Positions 25,862-34,770 of a stretch of DNA of 64,000 bases are shown here, in pieces. Source of the DNA: Streptomyces aurantiacus JA 4570 (GTDB lineage: Bacteria; Actinomycetota; Actinomycetes; Streptomycetales; Streptomycetaceae). Made by a program: the position numbers and the translations under genes. The stretch lies in the NCBI RefSeq assembly GCF_000414115.1, contig NZ_AOPZ01000412.1:1-64000 (forward strand), read 5' to 3'. The notes under the pieces are model-generated. The model was not told the DNA's origin and did no database searches. It worked only from the letters and a program-made list of their open reading frames with translations. Each line of letters begins with the position of its first letter. The stretch's first letter is position 1.

Positions 25862-25951
25862 GCGGTGGGCGGGTCCCCGCCGAGCGGTGGGCGGGGTGAC
25901 CGGCTCCCGGGCACCCCACCGGGCGGTGGGCGGGACGGTCGGCTCCCGGGC
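25862..25951. repeat. Imperfect direct repeats, about 39-bp period
   Basis: GCGGTGGGCGGG occurs at 25862-25873, 25884-25895 and 25923-25934. CGGCTCCCGGGC occurs at 25901-25912 and 25940-25951, so copies two and three are spaced exactly 39 bp apart. It lies just upstream of the LLM oxidoreductase gene and suggests slippage or unequal exchange in a G-rich spacer. Confidence 0.7.
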
Positions 25952-25969
25952 CCCCGTACGCTCGATGGC

Positions 25970-26872
25970 ATGAGTCTGCGTCTGAGCACCGTGATCCTGC
26001 CCGTCCGCCGCTGGCACGAAGGCGGCAAGGAGCGCTGGCAGCGCGCGGAGGATCTTGGCTTCCACACCGCCTACACCTACGACCACCTCTCCTGGCGGAC
26101 CTTCCGCGACGGCCCCTGGTTCGGCGCGGTGCCCACGCTGACGGCCGCCGCGGCCGCGACCGAGCGGATCCGGCTCGGCACGCTCGTCACCTCGCCGAAC
26201 TTCCGGCACCCGGTGACGCTCGCCAAGGAACTGATCACCCTCGACGACGTGTCGAACGGCCGCGTCACGCTGGGGATAGGCGCGGGCGGCAACGGCTTCG
26301 ACGCCGCCACGCTGCGCCGCGCCGACGAGGAACCCTGGACACCCCGTGAACGCGCGGACCACTTCGGAGAGTTCCTGCCGCTGCTCGACCGGCTGCTCAC
26401 CGAGGACTCGGTGACGTACGAGGGCGAGCGCTACGCGGCGTACGAGGCGCGGAACATCCCCGGCTGTGTGCAGCGCCCGCGGCTGCCGTTCGCCGTGGCC
26501 GCCACCGGCCCGCGCGGTCTGCGGCTCGCCGCGCGGCACGGGCAGGCGTGGGTCACGACGGGCGACCCGAAGGTCTCGGAATCGGGCACCCCGGAGCAGT
26601 CCCTCGAGGCCATCCGCGGCCAGGTCGGCAAGCTCGGCGCGGCCTGTGCCGAGATCGGCCGCGACGTCGACGGGCTCGGCAAAGTGCTGCTCACCGGCTT
26701 CACCCCGGACCGCCCCCTCGACTCCTTCGACGCCTTCGTCGACTTCGCGGGCAGCCACGCGGAGCTGGGCTTCGACGAGATCGTCCTGCACTGGCCGCTG
26801 CCCGGCACGGACTTCGCGGCGGACGAGAAGGTCTTCGAGCGCATCGCGACGGAAGCGCTCGCTCAGCTCTGA
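25970..26872 (+). CDS. LLM-class (luciferase-like) flavin-dependent oxidoreductase
   Basis: 300 aa TIM-barrel flavoenzyme using F420 or FMN. Features: AEDLGFHTAYTYDHLSWR, TERIRLGTLVTSPNFRHPVTLAKELITLDDVSNGRVTLGIGAGG, and a C-terminal FAGSHAELGFDEIVLHWPLP. No specificity motif is evident. The ATG at 25970 (MSLRLSTVILP) is the family-like start; an earlier ATG at 25965 is out of frame. Monocistronic context between a hypothetical gene and a HAD phosphatase. The annotation is solid at family level only. Confidence 0.92.
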   Translation: MSLRLSTVILPVRRWHEGGKERWQRAEDLGFHTAYTYDHLSWRTFRDGPWFGAVPTLTAAAAATERIRLGTLVTSPNFRHPVTLAKELITLDDVSNGRVTLGIGAGGNGFDAATLRRADEEPWTPRERADHFGEFLPLLDRLLTEDSVTYEGERYAAYEARNIPGCVQRPRLPFAVAATGPRGLRLAARHGQAWVTTGDPKVSESGTPEQSLEAIRGQVGKLGAACAEIGRDVDGLGKVLLTGFTPDRPLDSFDAFVDFAGSHAELGFDEIVLHWPLPGTDFAADEKVFERIATEALAQL

Positions 26873-27011
26873 GGGCGAGGTGCGCCGCGGCTGTCCTGAC
26901 CAGGGCAGCCGCGGGTAGCCCGGGGTGCGGCAGGGGCGCACGGGTGTGTGACGCACTCAGATGTGCGCCCCGCCACACACCCGTGCGCGCATATGCGGGA
27001 CAATCGCGTAC

Positions 27012-27878
27012 GTGACCTCAACCACCCCTCGGCCCCGGACCCCGGCCTCCTCCGTCCCGCCCCGGCTGATCGCCACGGACCTGGACGGCACCCTGCTGCG
27101 CGACGACAAGTCCGTCTCGGAACGCACCGTCGCCGCGCTCGCCGCCGCCGAGGCAGCCGGTATCGAGGTCTTCTTCGTGACCGGGCGCCCGGCCCGCTGG
27201 ATGGACGTCGTCAGCGACCACGTGCACGGCCACGGCCTGGCGATCTGCGGGAACGGCGCCGCGGTGGTCGACCTGCACGGCGGGCCCGGCGGGCACCGCT
27301 TCGTGAAGGTGCGGGACCTGTCGCCCGCGACCGCCCTCGACGTCGTCGGCATCCTGCGCGCGGCCGCGCCCGGTACGTCGTTCGCGATCGAGCGGACCGG
27401 CGGGGTGCACCACGAACCCGCCTATCCGCCGCTGCACCTGGACCCCGCGGTCGGCGTGGCGCCCGCCGAGAAGCTCCTCACGGCCGAGTCCGACGGCGCC
27501 GACCAGCCCATCCTGAAGGTCCTCGCCCACCACCCCGACATCCCGCCGGACGCCTTCCTGACGCTGGCCCGGGTGGCCGTGGGCGCGCGCGTGGAGATCA
27601 CCCGGTCCAGCCCGACCGCGCTCCTTGAGATCAGCGGCCCCGGTGTCTCCAAGGCCAGCACGCTCGCCCTGTGCTGCGCCGAGCGCGGCATCAGCCACGA
27701 GGAAGTCGTCGCCTTCGGAGACATGCCGAACGACGTCGAGATGCTCACCTGGGCCGGCGTCTCGTACGCGATGGGCAACGCCCACGCGGACGTCGTCGCC
27801 GCCGCGTCCGGCCGCACCGTCGCCAACAACGAGGACGGCGTGGCGGTGGTCATCGAACGAATACTGGCGCAGCGCTGA
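27012..27878 (+). CDS. HAD-superfamily hydrolase, Cof type (IIB), paralogue
   Basis: 288 aa. Motif I LIATDLDGTLLRDD, motif II FFVTGRPARW, Lys in GVSKASTLALCC, motif IV AFGDMPNDVEMLTWAG. The C-terminal part (YAMGNAHADVVAAASGRTVANNEDGVAVVIERIL) parallels that of the serS-linked gene at 14543-15391, so the two are paralogues. GTG at 27012 (VTSTTPRPRTPAS) is preferred to the ATG 17 codons earlier, which adds an unlike-protein segment. Substrate unknown. Confidence 0.9.
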   Translation: MTSTTPRPRTPASSVPPRLIATDLDGTLLRDDKSVSERTVAALAAAEAAGIEVFFVTGRPARWMDVVSDHVHGHGLAICGNGAAVVDLHGGPGGHRFVKVRDLSPATALDVVGILRAAAPGTSFAIERTGGVHHEPAYPPLHLDPAVGVAPAEKLLTAESDGADQPILKVLAHHPDIPPDAFLTLARVAVGARVEITRSSPTALLEISGPGVSKASTLALCCAERGISHEEVVAFGDMPNDVEMLTWAGVSYAMGNAHADVVAAASGRTVANNEDGVAVVIERILAQR

Positions 27879-27890
27879 GCGCTTCGCTGG

Positions 27891-27955
27891 ATGTGCGGTG
27901 ATGACCCCTGCGGGCCGGTGGGGGCTGGTCGCGCCCACGCGGCGGAGCCGCACAT
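27891..27955. repeat. MITE-like element with perfect 8-bp terminal inverted repeats
   Basis: ATGTGCGG (27891-27898) and CCGCACAT (27948-27955) bound 65 bp containing GGGGGCTGGTCGCGCCCACG. That inner block resembles the dispersed GGGCTGGTCGCGCAGTTCCC repeats common in Streptomyces. It lies between two converging genes, where it could also act as a terminator. Confidence 0.6.
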
Positions 27956-27974
27956 AGGCAGAGCCCCACACCCC

Positions 27975-29039
27975 TCAGAGGTCGACTCCCCGCTCCGCCA
28001 GCCACTTCACCGGATCCACGCCCGAACCCAGGTCCGGGGTGACGCGTGCTTCGAAGTGCAGGTGCGGGCCCGACGAGTTGCCGGTGGTGCCCGCCTGGCC
28101 GACCCACTGTCCGGCGCGCACCCGCTCCCCCTGGTCGACGGCGGCCGACGCGAGGTGCGCGTACTGCGTGTAATAGCCGTCCTCGTGGCGCACCACGACC
28201 TCGATGCCGAAGCCGCCGCCGCACGCCACCCGCTCCACCCGCCCGGCGCCCACCGACCGCACCGGGGCGCCGATGTCGACGGCGAAGTCCTGCCCGGTGT
28301 GCCGGCCCGCCCAGCGCTCGCCCGCGCTGTCGAAGCCCGCGGACAGGTCGTACGTCTCCAGGGGTGACACCCACGCGCGCGTGGACGACGATTTCGGCCG
28401 CGCGAGCCGCACGGCGCCCCGGCACCGACCCGCCGCGACCGACTGGTCGGCCTCGCCCTGCAGCGTCCACCGCGCCGTCTCCAGCTTCTCCTCGATGCCC
28501 CGCTTCAGGCTCGCGAGCCGCGCCGTGTGCCGGTCGAGCACGCCCCGGGCACGCTCGGCGGACCGCCTGGCGGTGTCGAGCCTGGCCGCGGCCCGCCGGG
28601 TCCGGTCGACGGCGTTGGTGACGGCGAGGTCCGCCTGCCCCAGGAGGCGCCTGCCGCGCAGCAGTTCGTCGGGGTCGTCCGCGAGCAGCAGCCGCGCGGT
28701 GAGCGGCATCCCGCCGCCGGTGCGGTACTGGGCGCCGGCCATCCGGCCCAGATCCTTGTGCAGCACGGCGACCTGGCCCTGCTCCTTGGTGAGCAGCCGG
28801 TCGAGGCGCGCGACGCGGGCGCGCTGCACGTCGGCCGCCCGCTGCCCGGCCTCGTACCGCAGGGCGGCCGTCTGCGCCTCCTCGTAGAGCCGCGCCACGT
28901 CGGCGCCCACGCTGTGGCCGTCGGGGCCCGCTCCGGGGTTCCCGTCGCCCTCCTCGGCGGCGACGGACCGGGGCGCGGAGAGGGCGACGACGGCGCACAG
29001 CAGGACCGGCACTACGAGCGGGCGGCGGGACAGACGCAT
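27975..29039 (-). CDS. Secreted M23 family metallopeptidase with coiled coil
   Basis: 354 aa. Signal peptide MRLSRRPLVVPVLLCAVVAL, cleaved after SVAA. Residues about 50-200 form a long coiled coil (EEAQTAALRYEAGQRAADVQ, LLTKEQGQVAVLHKDLGR), like EnvC/RipA-type proteins. The C-terminal LytM domain is intact: GRHTGQDFAVDIGAPV (HxxxD), YTQYAHL and SSGPHLHFE (HxH). It is thus a zinc peptidoglycan endopeptidase or an amidase activator. Its active site being complete argues for catalysis. ATG at 29039 chosen for the signal peptide. Monocistronic, converging with the HAD gene. Confidence 0.92.
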   Translation of the reverse strand: MRLSRRPLVVPVLLCAVVALSAPRSVAAEEGDGNPGAGPDGHSVGADVARLYEEAQTAALRYEAGQRAADVQRARVARLDRLLTKEQGQVAVLHKDLGRMAGAQYRTGGGMPLTARLLLADDPDELLRGRRLLGQADLAVTNAVDRTRRAAARLDTARRSAERARGVLDRHTARLASLKRGIEEKLETARWTLQGEADQSVAAGRCRGAVRLARPKSSSTRAWVSPLETYDLSAGFDSAGERWAGRHTGQDFAVDIGAPVRSVGAGRVERVACGGGFGIEVVVRHEDGYYTQYAHLASAAVDQGERVRAGQWVGQAGTTGNSSGPHLHFEARVTPDLGSGVDPVKWLAERGVDL

Positions 29040-29180
29040 GTCCCGGATCGTTGCCCCCACGCGCGCGGCACGCCCGGAGAACTCGTACGCGTGGGGGGCC
29101 GGGTGACCCGTACGGGGCACGGGGATACCGCCGAACAGGGCCCCCGGAACCCCGGCCCCTCAACGAGCGTCCCCCGGACC

Positions 29181-30995
29181 TCAGTACGGCGCCTGCCACA
29201 CCACCGTCGTACCGCCGCCGTCCTCGCCGATGCCGGGCCCGTACCAACTGTCGCCGCCCAGCGACTCCGCGCGCCGTTTGAGGTTCTTCAGGCCGCTGCG
29301 GCGACCGCCCTCCGCGATGCCGACGCCGTCGTCGGCGACGGTCAGGCGTACGCCCCGCTCGCCGTCCGGCAGGATCAGCGTGGAGTCGACGACGACGTCG
29401 ATGCGGGCGGCCTGCGCGTGCCGGAAGGCGTTCGACAGGGCCTCGCGCAGCGCCGCGATGAGGTTCTTGCCGGTGAGCTCCCCGACGACCGTGTCGACGG
29501 GGCCCACGAAGTGGTGCGAGGGCTTGAAGCCGAGCGGCACGGCCGCCATGTTGATCTCGCGCAGGACGCGGGTGCGCAGCCCCGCGGGCGCCTCGGCGGG
29601 CCCCTGCTGGAGCGCGAAGATCGCCGTGCGGATCTCCTGGATCGTCACGTCCAGCTCGTCGACTGCCTTGCCGACGCCCCGCTGCACCTCCGGCACGACG
29701 GACCTCCGCTGGGCGCTCTCCAGCATCATCCCGGTGGCGAAGAGCCGCTGGATGACGAGGTCGTGCAGGTCGCGGGCGATGCGGTCGCGGTCTTCGTAGA
29801 CGGCGAGCCGTTCCCGGTCGCGCTGTGCCTCGGCCATCATCAGCGCAAGGGCGGCCTGCGAGGCGAACTGGGCGGCGAGGGTCCGCTCGGCCTCCGTGAA
29901 GGGGCGTGCCCCGCGCGCGCGGGGCGTGACGAGCGTCCCCAGGACCCGGCCGTCGCTCTGCAGGGGCAGCAACATGGCGGGTCCGTAGCTCCGCGCGAGG
30001 TCGGTCATGATGCGCGGGTCGGTGGCCGCGTCGTCGATGAACACGGCCTGCCCGTCGAGGAGATCGGCGATGATGCGGCTCTCCGGAGGCACCGCCACGC
30101 CGAGCGCCCCGATGGGCTCGTCCGAGGACACGGCGACGATCTCCATGCCGCCCTCCTCGTCGGGCAGCAGCACGATCCCGGCCGCCGAGTCGGCCAGATG
30201 CCGCGCCTGCTCGGCGACGACCGCGAGCGCGTCCTCCGCGTCGGAGCCGGAGAGCAGCGCCGTGGTGACCGCCACGGAGCCGTCGATCCACCGCTCGCGC
30301 TGCTTGGCGGCCTCGTACAGGCGCGCGTTGCCGATCGCGATGCCGGCCTCCGTGGCGAGCACGCGCACCATGTGCACGTCGTAGTCGCTGAACTCGCCCC
30401 CGCCGCGCTTCTCGGTGAGATACAGGTTGCCGAAGATCTCCCCCTGGACCCGGATCGGCACCCCCAGGAAGCTGCGCATCGGCGGGTGGTGGGCGGGGAA
30501 GCCGCAGGAGCGCGGGTCGGTGGCGAGGTCGGCGAGGCGCAGGGCCTCCGGCTGGTGGATGAGCGCGCCGAGCAGCCCGCGGTGGCCGTCGGGGAGGCGT
30601 CCGATGCGGGTGGCGGTGGCCTCGTCGATGCCGGTGTAGACGAAGTCGGAGAGCCCGTTGCCGTCTTCGGAGACGACGCCGATCGCCGCGTAGCGGGCGT
30701 CCGTGAGCTCGGCCGCGGTCTCGCAGATGCGGTCCAGGGTGGTGTGCAGTTCGAGCCCGGTGCCGACGGAACGCATCGCCTCCAGGAGCTGCGGTACGCG
30801 CGCGGTCAGCTCGGTGGAAAGACCCTGGAGGCTGCGGGTCGCCCGTGCCGCCGCCTCCGCCGAGTCCGGGGCGGCCTCCGCGCCCGGAACGCGGCCGGCG
30901 CCCGACGGGCCCTTGAGGGTGCCTTCCGCTCCCGGGACGACCTCAGGGGTGCCTTCGGGGCGCGGGACGGGAGCGGAGGCCGGGGGGACGGGCAT
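29181..30995 (-). CDS. GAF-domain sensor histidine kinase (DevS/DosS-like), orphan
   Basis: 604 aa. An acidic/Pro-rich N-terminus is followed by two GAF domains (about 75-220: LHTTLDRICETAAELTDARY; about 245-385: VTTALLSGSDAEDALAVVAE). Then comes a HisKA_3 dimerisation helix with the phosphoacceptor His in DRIARDLHDLVIQRLFATGM, and a HATPase domain (ALREALSNAFRHAQA, VADDGVGIAEGG). It resembles heme-binding DosS/DevS redox sensors, but heme cannot be shown from sequence alone. No response-regulator gene is adjacent, so it probably signals to a distant NarL-type partner. Confidence 0.92.
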   Translation of the reverse strand: MPVPPASAPVPRPEGTPEVVPGAEGTLKGPSGAGRVPGAEAAPDSAEAAARATRSLQGLSTELTARVPQLLEAMRSVGTGLELHTTLDRICETAAELTDARYAAIGVVSEDGNGLSDFVYTGIDEATATRIGRLPDGHRGLLGALIHQPEALRLADLATDPRSCGFPAHHPPMRSFLGVPIRVQGEIFGNLYLTEKRGGGEFSDYDVHMVRVLATEAGIAIGNARLYEAAKQRERWIDGSVAVTTALLSGSDAEDALAVVAEQARHLADSAAGIVLLPDEEGGMEIVAVSSDEPIGALGVAVPPESRIIADLLDGQAVFIDDAATDPRIMTDLARSYGPAMLLPLQSDGRVLGTLVTPRARGARPFTEAERTLAAQFASQAALALMMAEAQRDRERLAVYEDRDRIARDLHDLVIQRLFATGMMLESAQRRSVVPEVQRGVGKAVDELDVTIQEIRTAIFALQQGPAEAPAGLRTRVLREINMAAVPLGFKPSHHFVGPVDTVVGELTGKNLIAALREALSNAFRHAQAARIDVVVDSTLILPDGERGVRLTVADDGVGIAEGGRRSGLKNLKRRAESLGGDSWYGPGIGEDGGGTTVVWQAPY

Positions 30996-31128
30996 GCCCC
31001 GAGCGTAGTTAGTCCGATTTGCCAGGGAAAGTCGAGCCTTCACGGGGCCCCGGGGAGCGCGGCGGGCCGCGGCGCCGTCGTGGACCATCCGCCTCAGCCG
31101 CCCGCCGCGCTCCCCGGGGCCGCCGTCG

Positions 31129-34100
31129 TCAGCCTCCGACCCCGGTCAGCAGATCCGCCGCCGACTCCCGCTCCCGCATCCGCCGCAGCGGCCCGTCGAC
31201 GGCCACCAGCTCCGCGTACGTACCGCGCTGCGCCACCCGCCCCTCGTCCAGGACGAGCACCTCGTCAACTTTGTCGAGTCCGGCCAGACGGTGCGTGATG
31301 AGCACCGTCGTACGGCCTTCGGTGGCCGCGAGCAGGTCGGCGGTGAGGGCGTCGGCCGTCGGCAGGTCGAGGTGTTCGGCGGGCTCGTCGAGTACGAGGA
31401 CGGGGAAGTCGGCGAGCAGCGCGCGGGCCAGCGCGAGCCGCTGCCGCTGGCCTCCGGAGAGGCGTGCTCCGTGCTCGCCGACGAGCGTGTCGAGCCCGTC
31501 GGGCAGGGTCCGGACCCAGCCGTCGAGCCGTGCCTCCGCGAGCGCGCCGTACAGCTCGTCGTCGCCCGCGCCCTTCCGCGCGAGCAGCAGGTTCTCGCGC
31601 AGGGAGCTGTCGAAGACGTGCGCGTCCTGCGCGCACAGCCCGACGAAGCGGCGCACGGTGTCGCCGTCGAGCGCCGACACGTCCGTGCCGCCCAGCGTGT
31701 ACGTCCCCTCGTGCGCGCCCAGGAAGCGCAGCAGGACGTGGGCGAGCGTCGTCTTGCCGGACCCGGACGGGCCGACGACGGCGACGCGGCGGCCGCGCTC
31801 CAGGGTGAGGGTGACGTCCGCGAGGGCGTCCCGCTCCTGGCCCTCGTAGCGGGCCCGCAGTGCCTCCAGGCGCAGCGGGAAGGGCGTCCGCGGGGGCTCC
31901 GCGAGCGCGGCGGGGGCCGGGACGGGTTCGGCTGCGTCCAGGACCTCGTGGACCCGCTCGGCGCTCTTCTTGACGCGCTGGCGGTACTGCACGGCGAGCG
32001 GCAGCCCCATCACCGCCTCGAACGCGGCGAGCGGGGTGAGGACGACGACGGCAAGCGCGACGCCGCCGAGCCGGCCGTCGTGCACGCCCTGGACGCCGAC
32101 GAGCGCGGCCGCGGCCACGGTGAGGCCGGTGGCGAGCGCGGTGAGGCCGTCGCCGAGCGCGGTGGCGCTGGCCGTGCGGGAGGCGATCCGGGTCAGCTCG
32201 GCGTCGGCCTCCTTCGCCTTGTCGGTACGTCGCCGCAGGGCGCCCGCGACCGTCAACTCGGCCGTGCCCGTGAGCAGATCGGCCACCCTGGTGGCGAGCA
32301 CCCCGCGCGCGGGGGCCAGCTTTCGCTCCGCCCTGCGGGCCACGGCACCGCTCACCAGGGGCACGCCGACGCCCGCGGCGAGCAGGCCGACGGCCAGGAC
32401 GGCGCCCGCCTCCGGGAGCAGCCAGGCGGTGAACCCGACGGCTCCGGCACTGACGACGGCCGCGGCGCCGGCCGGAAGGAGCCAGCGCAGCCAGTAGTCC
32501 TGGAGCGCGTCCACGTCGGCGACGAGGCGGGAGAGCAGGTCGCCGCGGCGGGTGCCGCGCAGGCCCGCGGGGGCGAGGCGTTCCAGACGCCGGAACACGG
32601 CGACCCTGGTGTCGGCCAGCATCCGCAGGACCGCGTCGTGCGACACCAGGCGCTCGGCGTAGCGGAAGCAGGCCCTTCCGATGCCGAAGGCGCGGGTCGC
32701 CGTGACGGCGATCATCAGGTACATCACCGGGGGCTGCTCCGACGCCCGCGAGATCAGCCACCCGGACGTGGCCATGAGCCCCACGGCACACCCCAGCGCG
32801 AGGCTGCCGAGCAGCAGGGCCAACGCGAGCCTCCCCCGACGCTCCCGCGCCGCAGCCCTGACCCGGGCCAACACCCCGCCCTCCGGGCGGGTTTCCCCCC
32901 ACCCGCCTGCCCGTTCACTCGCTACGGCACGGTCACCGAGCGATGCCTTGTCCTGGTCGACGGCAACTGTCCGACTAACCCTGTGGGCAGCTGGGCCGCC
33001 CAGGGGGCGAGTGGGGCCTCCCCTGCTCGAGCGAAGCCGAGAGCTTGGGGAAGGGTGGGCACAGCCCACGCCTGCGGCACCCTCCGCTGCAACCTCCACC
33101 CGCACCACCCGGTCGGCCACGTCCAGCAAAGCGGGCCGGTGCACCACCAACACCACAGTCCGGCCGACAGCCAGCCTCCGCACCGCCTCGACAACGCCCG
33201 CCTCCGTCTCCCCGTCCAACGCGGCGGTGGGCTCGTCAAGCAGCACCACAGGCCGGTCGGCCAGAAACGCCCGCGCGAGAGCAACCCGCTGCCGCTGCCC
33301 GGCGGAGAGCCCGCCTCCGTCCTCCCCCAGGAGGGTCTCCACGCCGAGCGGCAGCCCGGCCACGAACTCCCATGCCCCAGCCGCACGCAGCGCGTCCACC
33401 ACGGCCGCGTCATCCGCCCCGGGCCGGGCAAGCCGCACATTCTCAGCAATGCTCCCGGCAAAGAGATGCGGCCGCTGCGGCACCCAGGCGACCCGCTCCC
33501 GCCACTCCTCCAGGGAAACCTCGGCCAGCTCGGCCCCGCCGACCAGCACCCGCCCCTCCGTAGGCGGCACAAAGCCCAACAACACGTTCAGCAGCGTCGA
33601 CTTGCCGGATCCGCTCGGCCCCACCAGGGCCACCGTCTCCCCGGGCTCGACGGCGAACGACGCCCCGGAAACGGCGTCGGCCTCCCGCCCGGGGTAACGA
33701 ACCGTCACCCCCTCCACGGCCACGCCCACCGCACCGCCGCCAGGCAGGGCCCCCGACCCCCCGGCCGGAACCGGGGTCTCAAGGACCGCGAAGATCTCCT
33801 CCGCCGCAGCAAGCCCCTCCGCCGCCGCGTGGTACCGCGCCCCCACCTGCCGCAGCGGCAAGTACGCCTCGGGCGCGAGGATCAGGATCACCAGGCCGTC
33901 GTACAGCTCCATGTCGCCGTGGACGAGCCGCATGCCGATGGTGACGGCGACCAGCGCCACCGAGATCGTGGCGAGCAGCTCCAGGGCGAACGACGACAGG
34001 AACGCGATACGCAGCGTCCGCATCGTCGCCCGCCGGTACTCACCGGTGATCTTCCGGATCGACTCGGCCTGCGCCTTGGCGCGGCCGAACACCTTCAGCG

Positions 34101-34734
34101 TCGGCAACCCCGCGACGACGTCGAGGAAGTGGCCGGACAGCCGGGAGAGGAGCTGCCACTGCCGGTCCATGCGGGCCTGCGTGGCCCAGCCGATCAGCAT
34201 CATGAAGACCGGGATGAGCGGCAGCGTCCCCACGATGATCGCCGCCGACACCCAGTCCTCGGTGACCACACGCAGCAGCACCGCGGCCGGCACCACCACC
34301 GCGAGCCCCAACTGCGGCAGATAGCGCGAGAAGTAGTCGTCGAGCGCGTCCACACCCCGCGTGGCCAGGGTGATGAGGGATCCGGTCCGCTGGCCGGTCA
34401 GCCACCCGGGACCGAGCGCCCCCGCCCGCTCCAACAGGCGCCCCCGCAGCTCCGACTTGACCGCCGCGCTCGCCCGGTGCGCGGCGAGTTCGGTCAGCCA
34501 GGCCACCACCGCCCTGCCCACGGCCACGACCGCGAGCAGGACCAGCGGCGTCCCCAAGTCGCCGACGGCGAAACCGCGCTGGAAGCCGCCCACCACGATC
34601 TCGGCGATCAGCATGGCCTGGGCGACGACCAACCCCGCTCCGGCCAGGCCGAGAACCACCACGGCCGCCAGGAAGAAGCGGGTGGCGCGGGCGTACCGGA
34701 ACAGGCGCGGGTCGATCGGTTTCACGTGAAACAC
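31129..34734 (-). CDS. cydCD: Thiol reductant ABC exporter, fused CydD-CydC
   Basis: 1201 aa, both ABC half-transporters in one chain. CydD half: membrane part about 15-320; Walker A GPSGSGKSTLLNVLLGF; signature LSAGQRQRVALARAF; Walker B VVLLDEPTAALD. CydC half: membrane part about 650-930; GPSGSGKTTLAHVLLRF; LSGGQRQRLALARAL; VLVLDEPAEHLD. It exports cysteine/glutathione-type thiols and heme-related compounds needed to assemble cytochrome bd. Follows cydB. The start codons (MFHVKP) are part of a perfect parS core. The linker between the halves (about residues 555-620) contains a dispersed repeat in frame. Confidence 0.95.
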   Translation of the reverse strand: MFHVKPIDPRLFRYARATRFFLAAVVVLGLAGAGLVVAQAMLIAEIVVGGFQRGFAVGDLGTPLVLLAVVAVGRAVVAWLTELAAHRASAAVKSELRGRLLERAGALGPGWLTGQRTGSLITLATRGVDALDDYFSRYLPQLGLAVVVPAAVLLRVVTEDWVSAAIIVGTLPLIPVFMMLIGWATQARMDRQWQLLSRLSGHFLDVVAGLPTLKVFGRAKAQAESIRKITGEYRRATMRTLRIAFLSSFALELLATISVALVAVTIGMRLVHGDMELYDGLVILILAPEAYLPLRQVGARYHAAAEGLAAAEEIFAVLETPVPAGGSGALPGGGAVGVAVEGVTVRYPGREADAVSGASFAVEPGETVALVGPSGSGKSTLLNVLLGFVPPTEGRVLVGGAELAEVSLEEWRERVAWVPQRPHLFAGSIAENVRLARPGADDAAVVDALRAAGAWEFVAGLPLGVETLLGEDGGGLSAGQRQRVALARAFLADRPVVLLDEPTAALDGETEAGVVEAVRRLAVGRTVVLVVHRPALLDVADRVVRVEVAAEGAAGVGCAHPSPSSRLRSSRGGPTRPLGGPAAHRVSRTVAVDQDKASLGDRAVASERAGGWGETRPEGGVLARVRAAARERRGRLALALLLGSLALGCAVGLMATSGWLISRASEQPPVMYLMIAVTATRAFGIGRACFRYAERLVSHDAVLRMLADTRVAVFRRLERLAPAGLRGTRRGDLLSRLVADVDALQDYWLRWLLPAGAAAVVSAGAVGFTAWLLPEAGAVLAVGLLAAGVGVPLVSGAVARRAERKLAPARGVLATRVADLLTGTAELTVAGALRRRTDKAKEADAELTRIASRTASATALGDGLTALATGLTVAAAALVGVQGVHDGRLGGVALAVVVLTPLAAFEAVMGLPLAVQYRQRVKKSAERVHEVLDAAEPVPAPAALAEPPRTPFPLRLEALRARYEGQERDALADVTLTLERGRRVAVVGPSGSGKTTLAHVLLRFLGAHEGTYTLGGTDVSALDGDTVRRFVGLCAQDAHVFDSSLRENLLLARKGAGDDELYGALAEARLDGWVRTLPDGLDTLVGEHGARLSGGQRQRLALARALLADFPVLVLDEPAEHLDLPTADALTADLLAATEGRTTVLITHRLAGLDKVDEVLVLDEGRVAQRGTYAELVAVDGPLRRMRERESAADLLTGVGG
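32981..33066. repeat. Dispersed repeat embedded in the CydD-CydC linker
   Basis: CTGTGGGCAG (32981-32990) to GGGTGGGCACAGCC (33053-33066), with the internal imperfect hairpin CCCCTGCTCGAGCGAAGCCG / AGAGCTTGGGG. The ends match those of the intergenic element at 15469-15511. From CTGTG to CACAG it is 84 bp, 28 codons, so it is read through in frame as GCAHPSPSSRLRSSRGGPTR and following residues. Confidence 0.65.
34718..34733. other. parS site at the cydCD start
   Basis: GGTTTCACGTGAAACA contains the perfect 14-bp ParB palindrome GTTTCACGTGAAAC (34719-34732). It overlaps the first codons of cydCD (Met-Phe-His-Val-Lys). Confidence 0.85.
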
Positions 34735-34770
34735 ACCTTCCCAAGGACCATGGGCGTACGGAGAGTTGGT

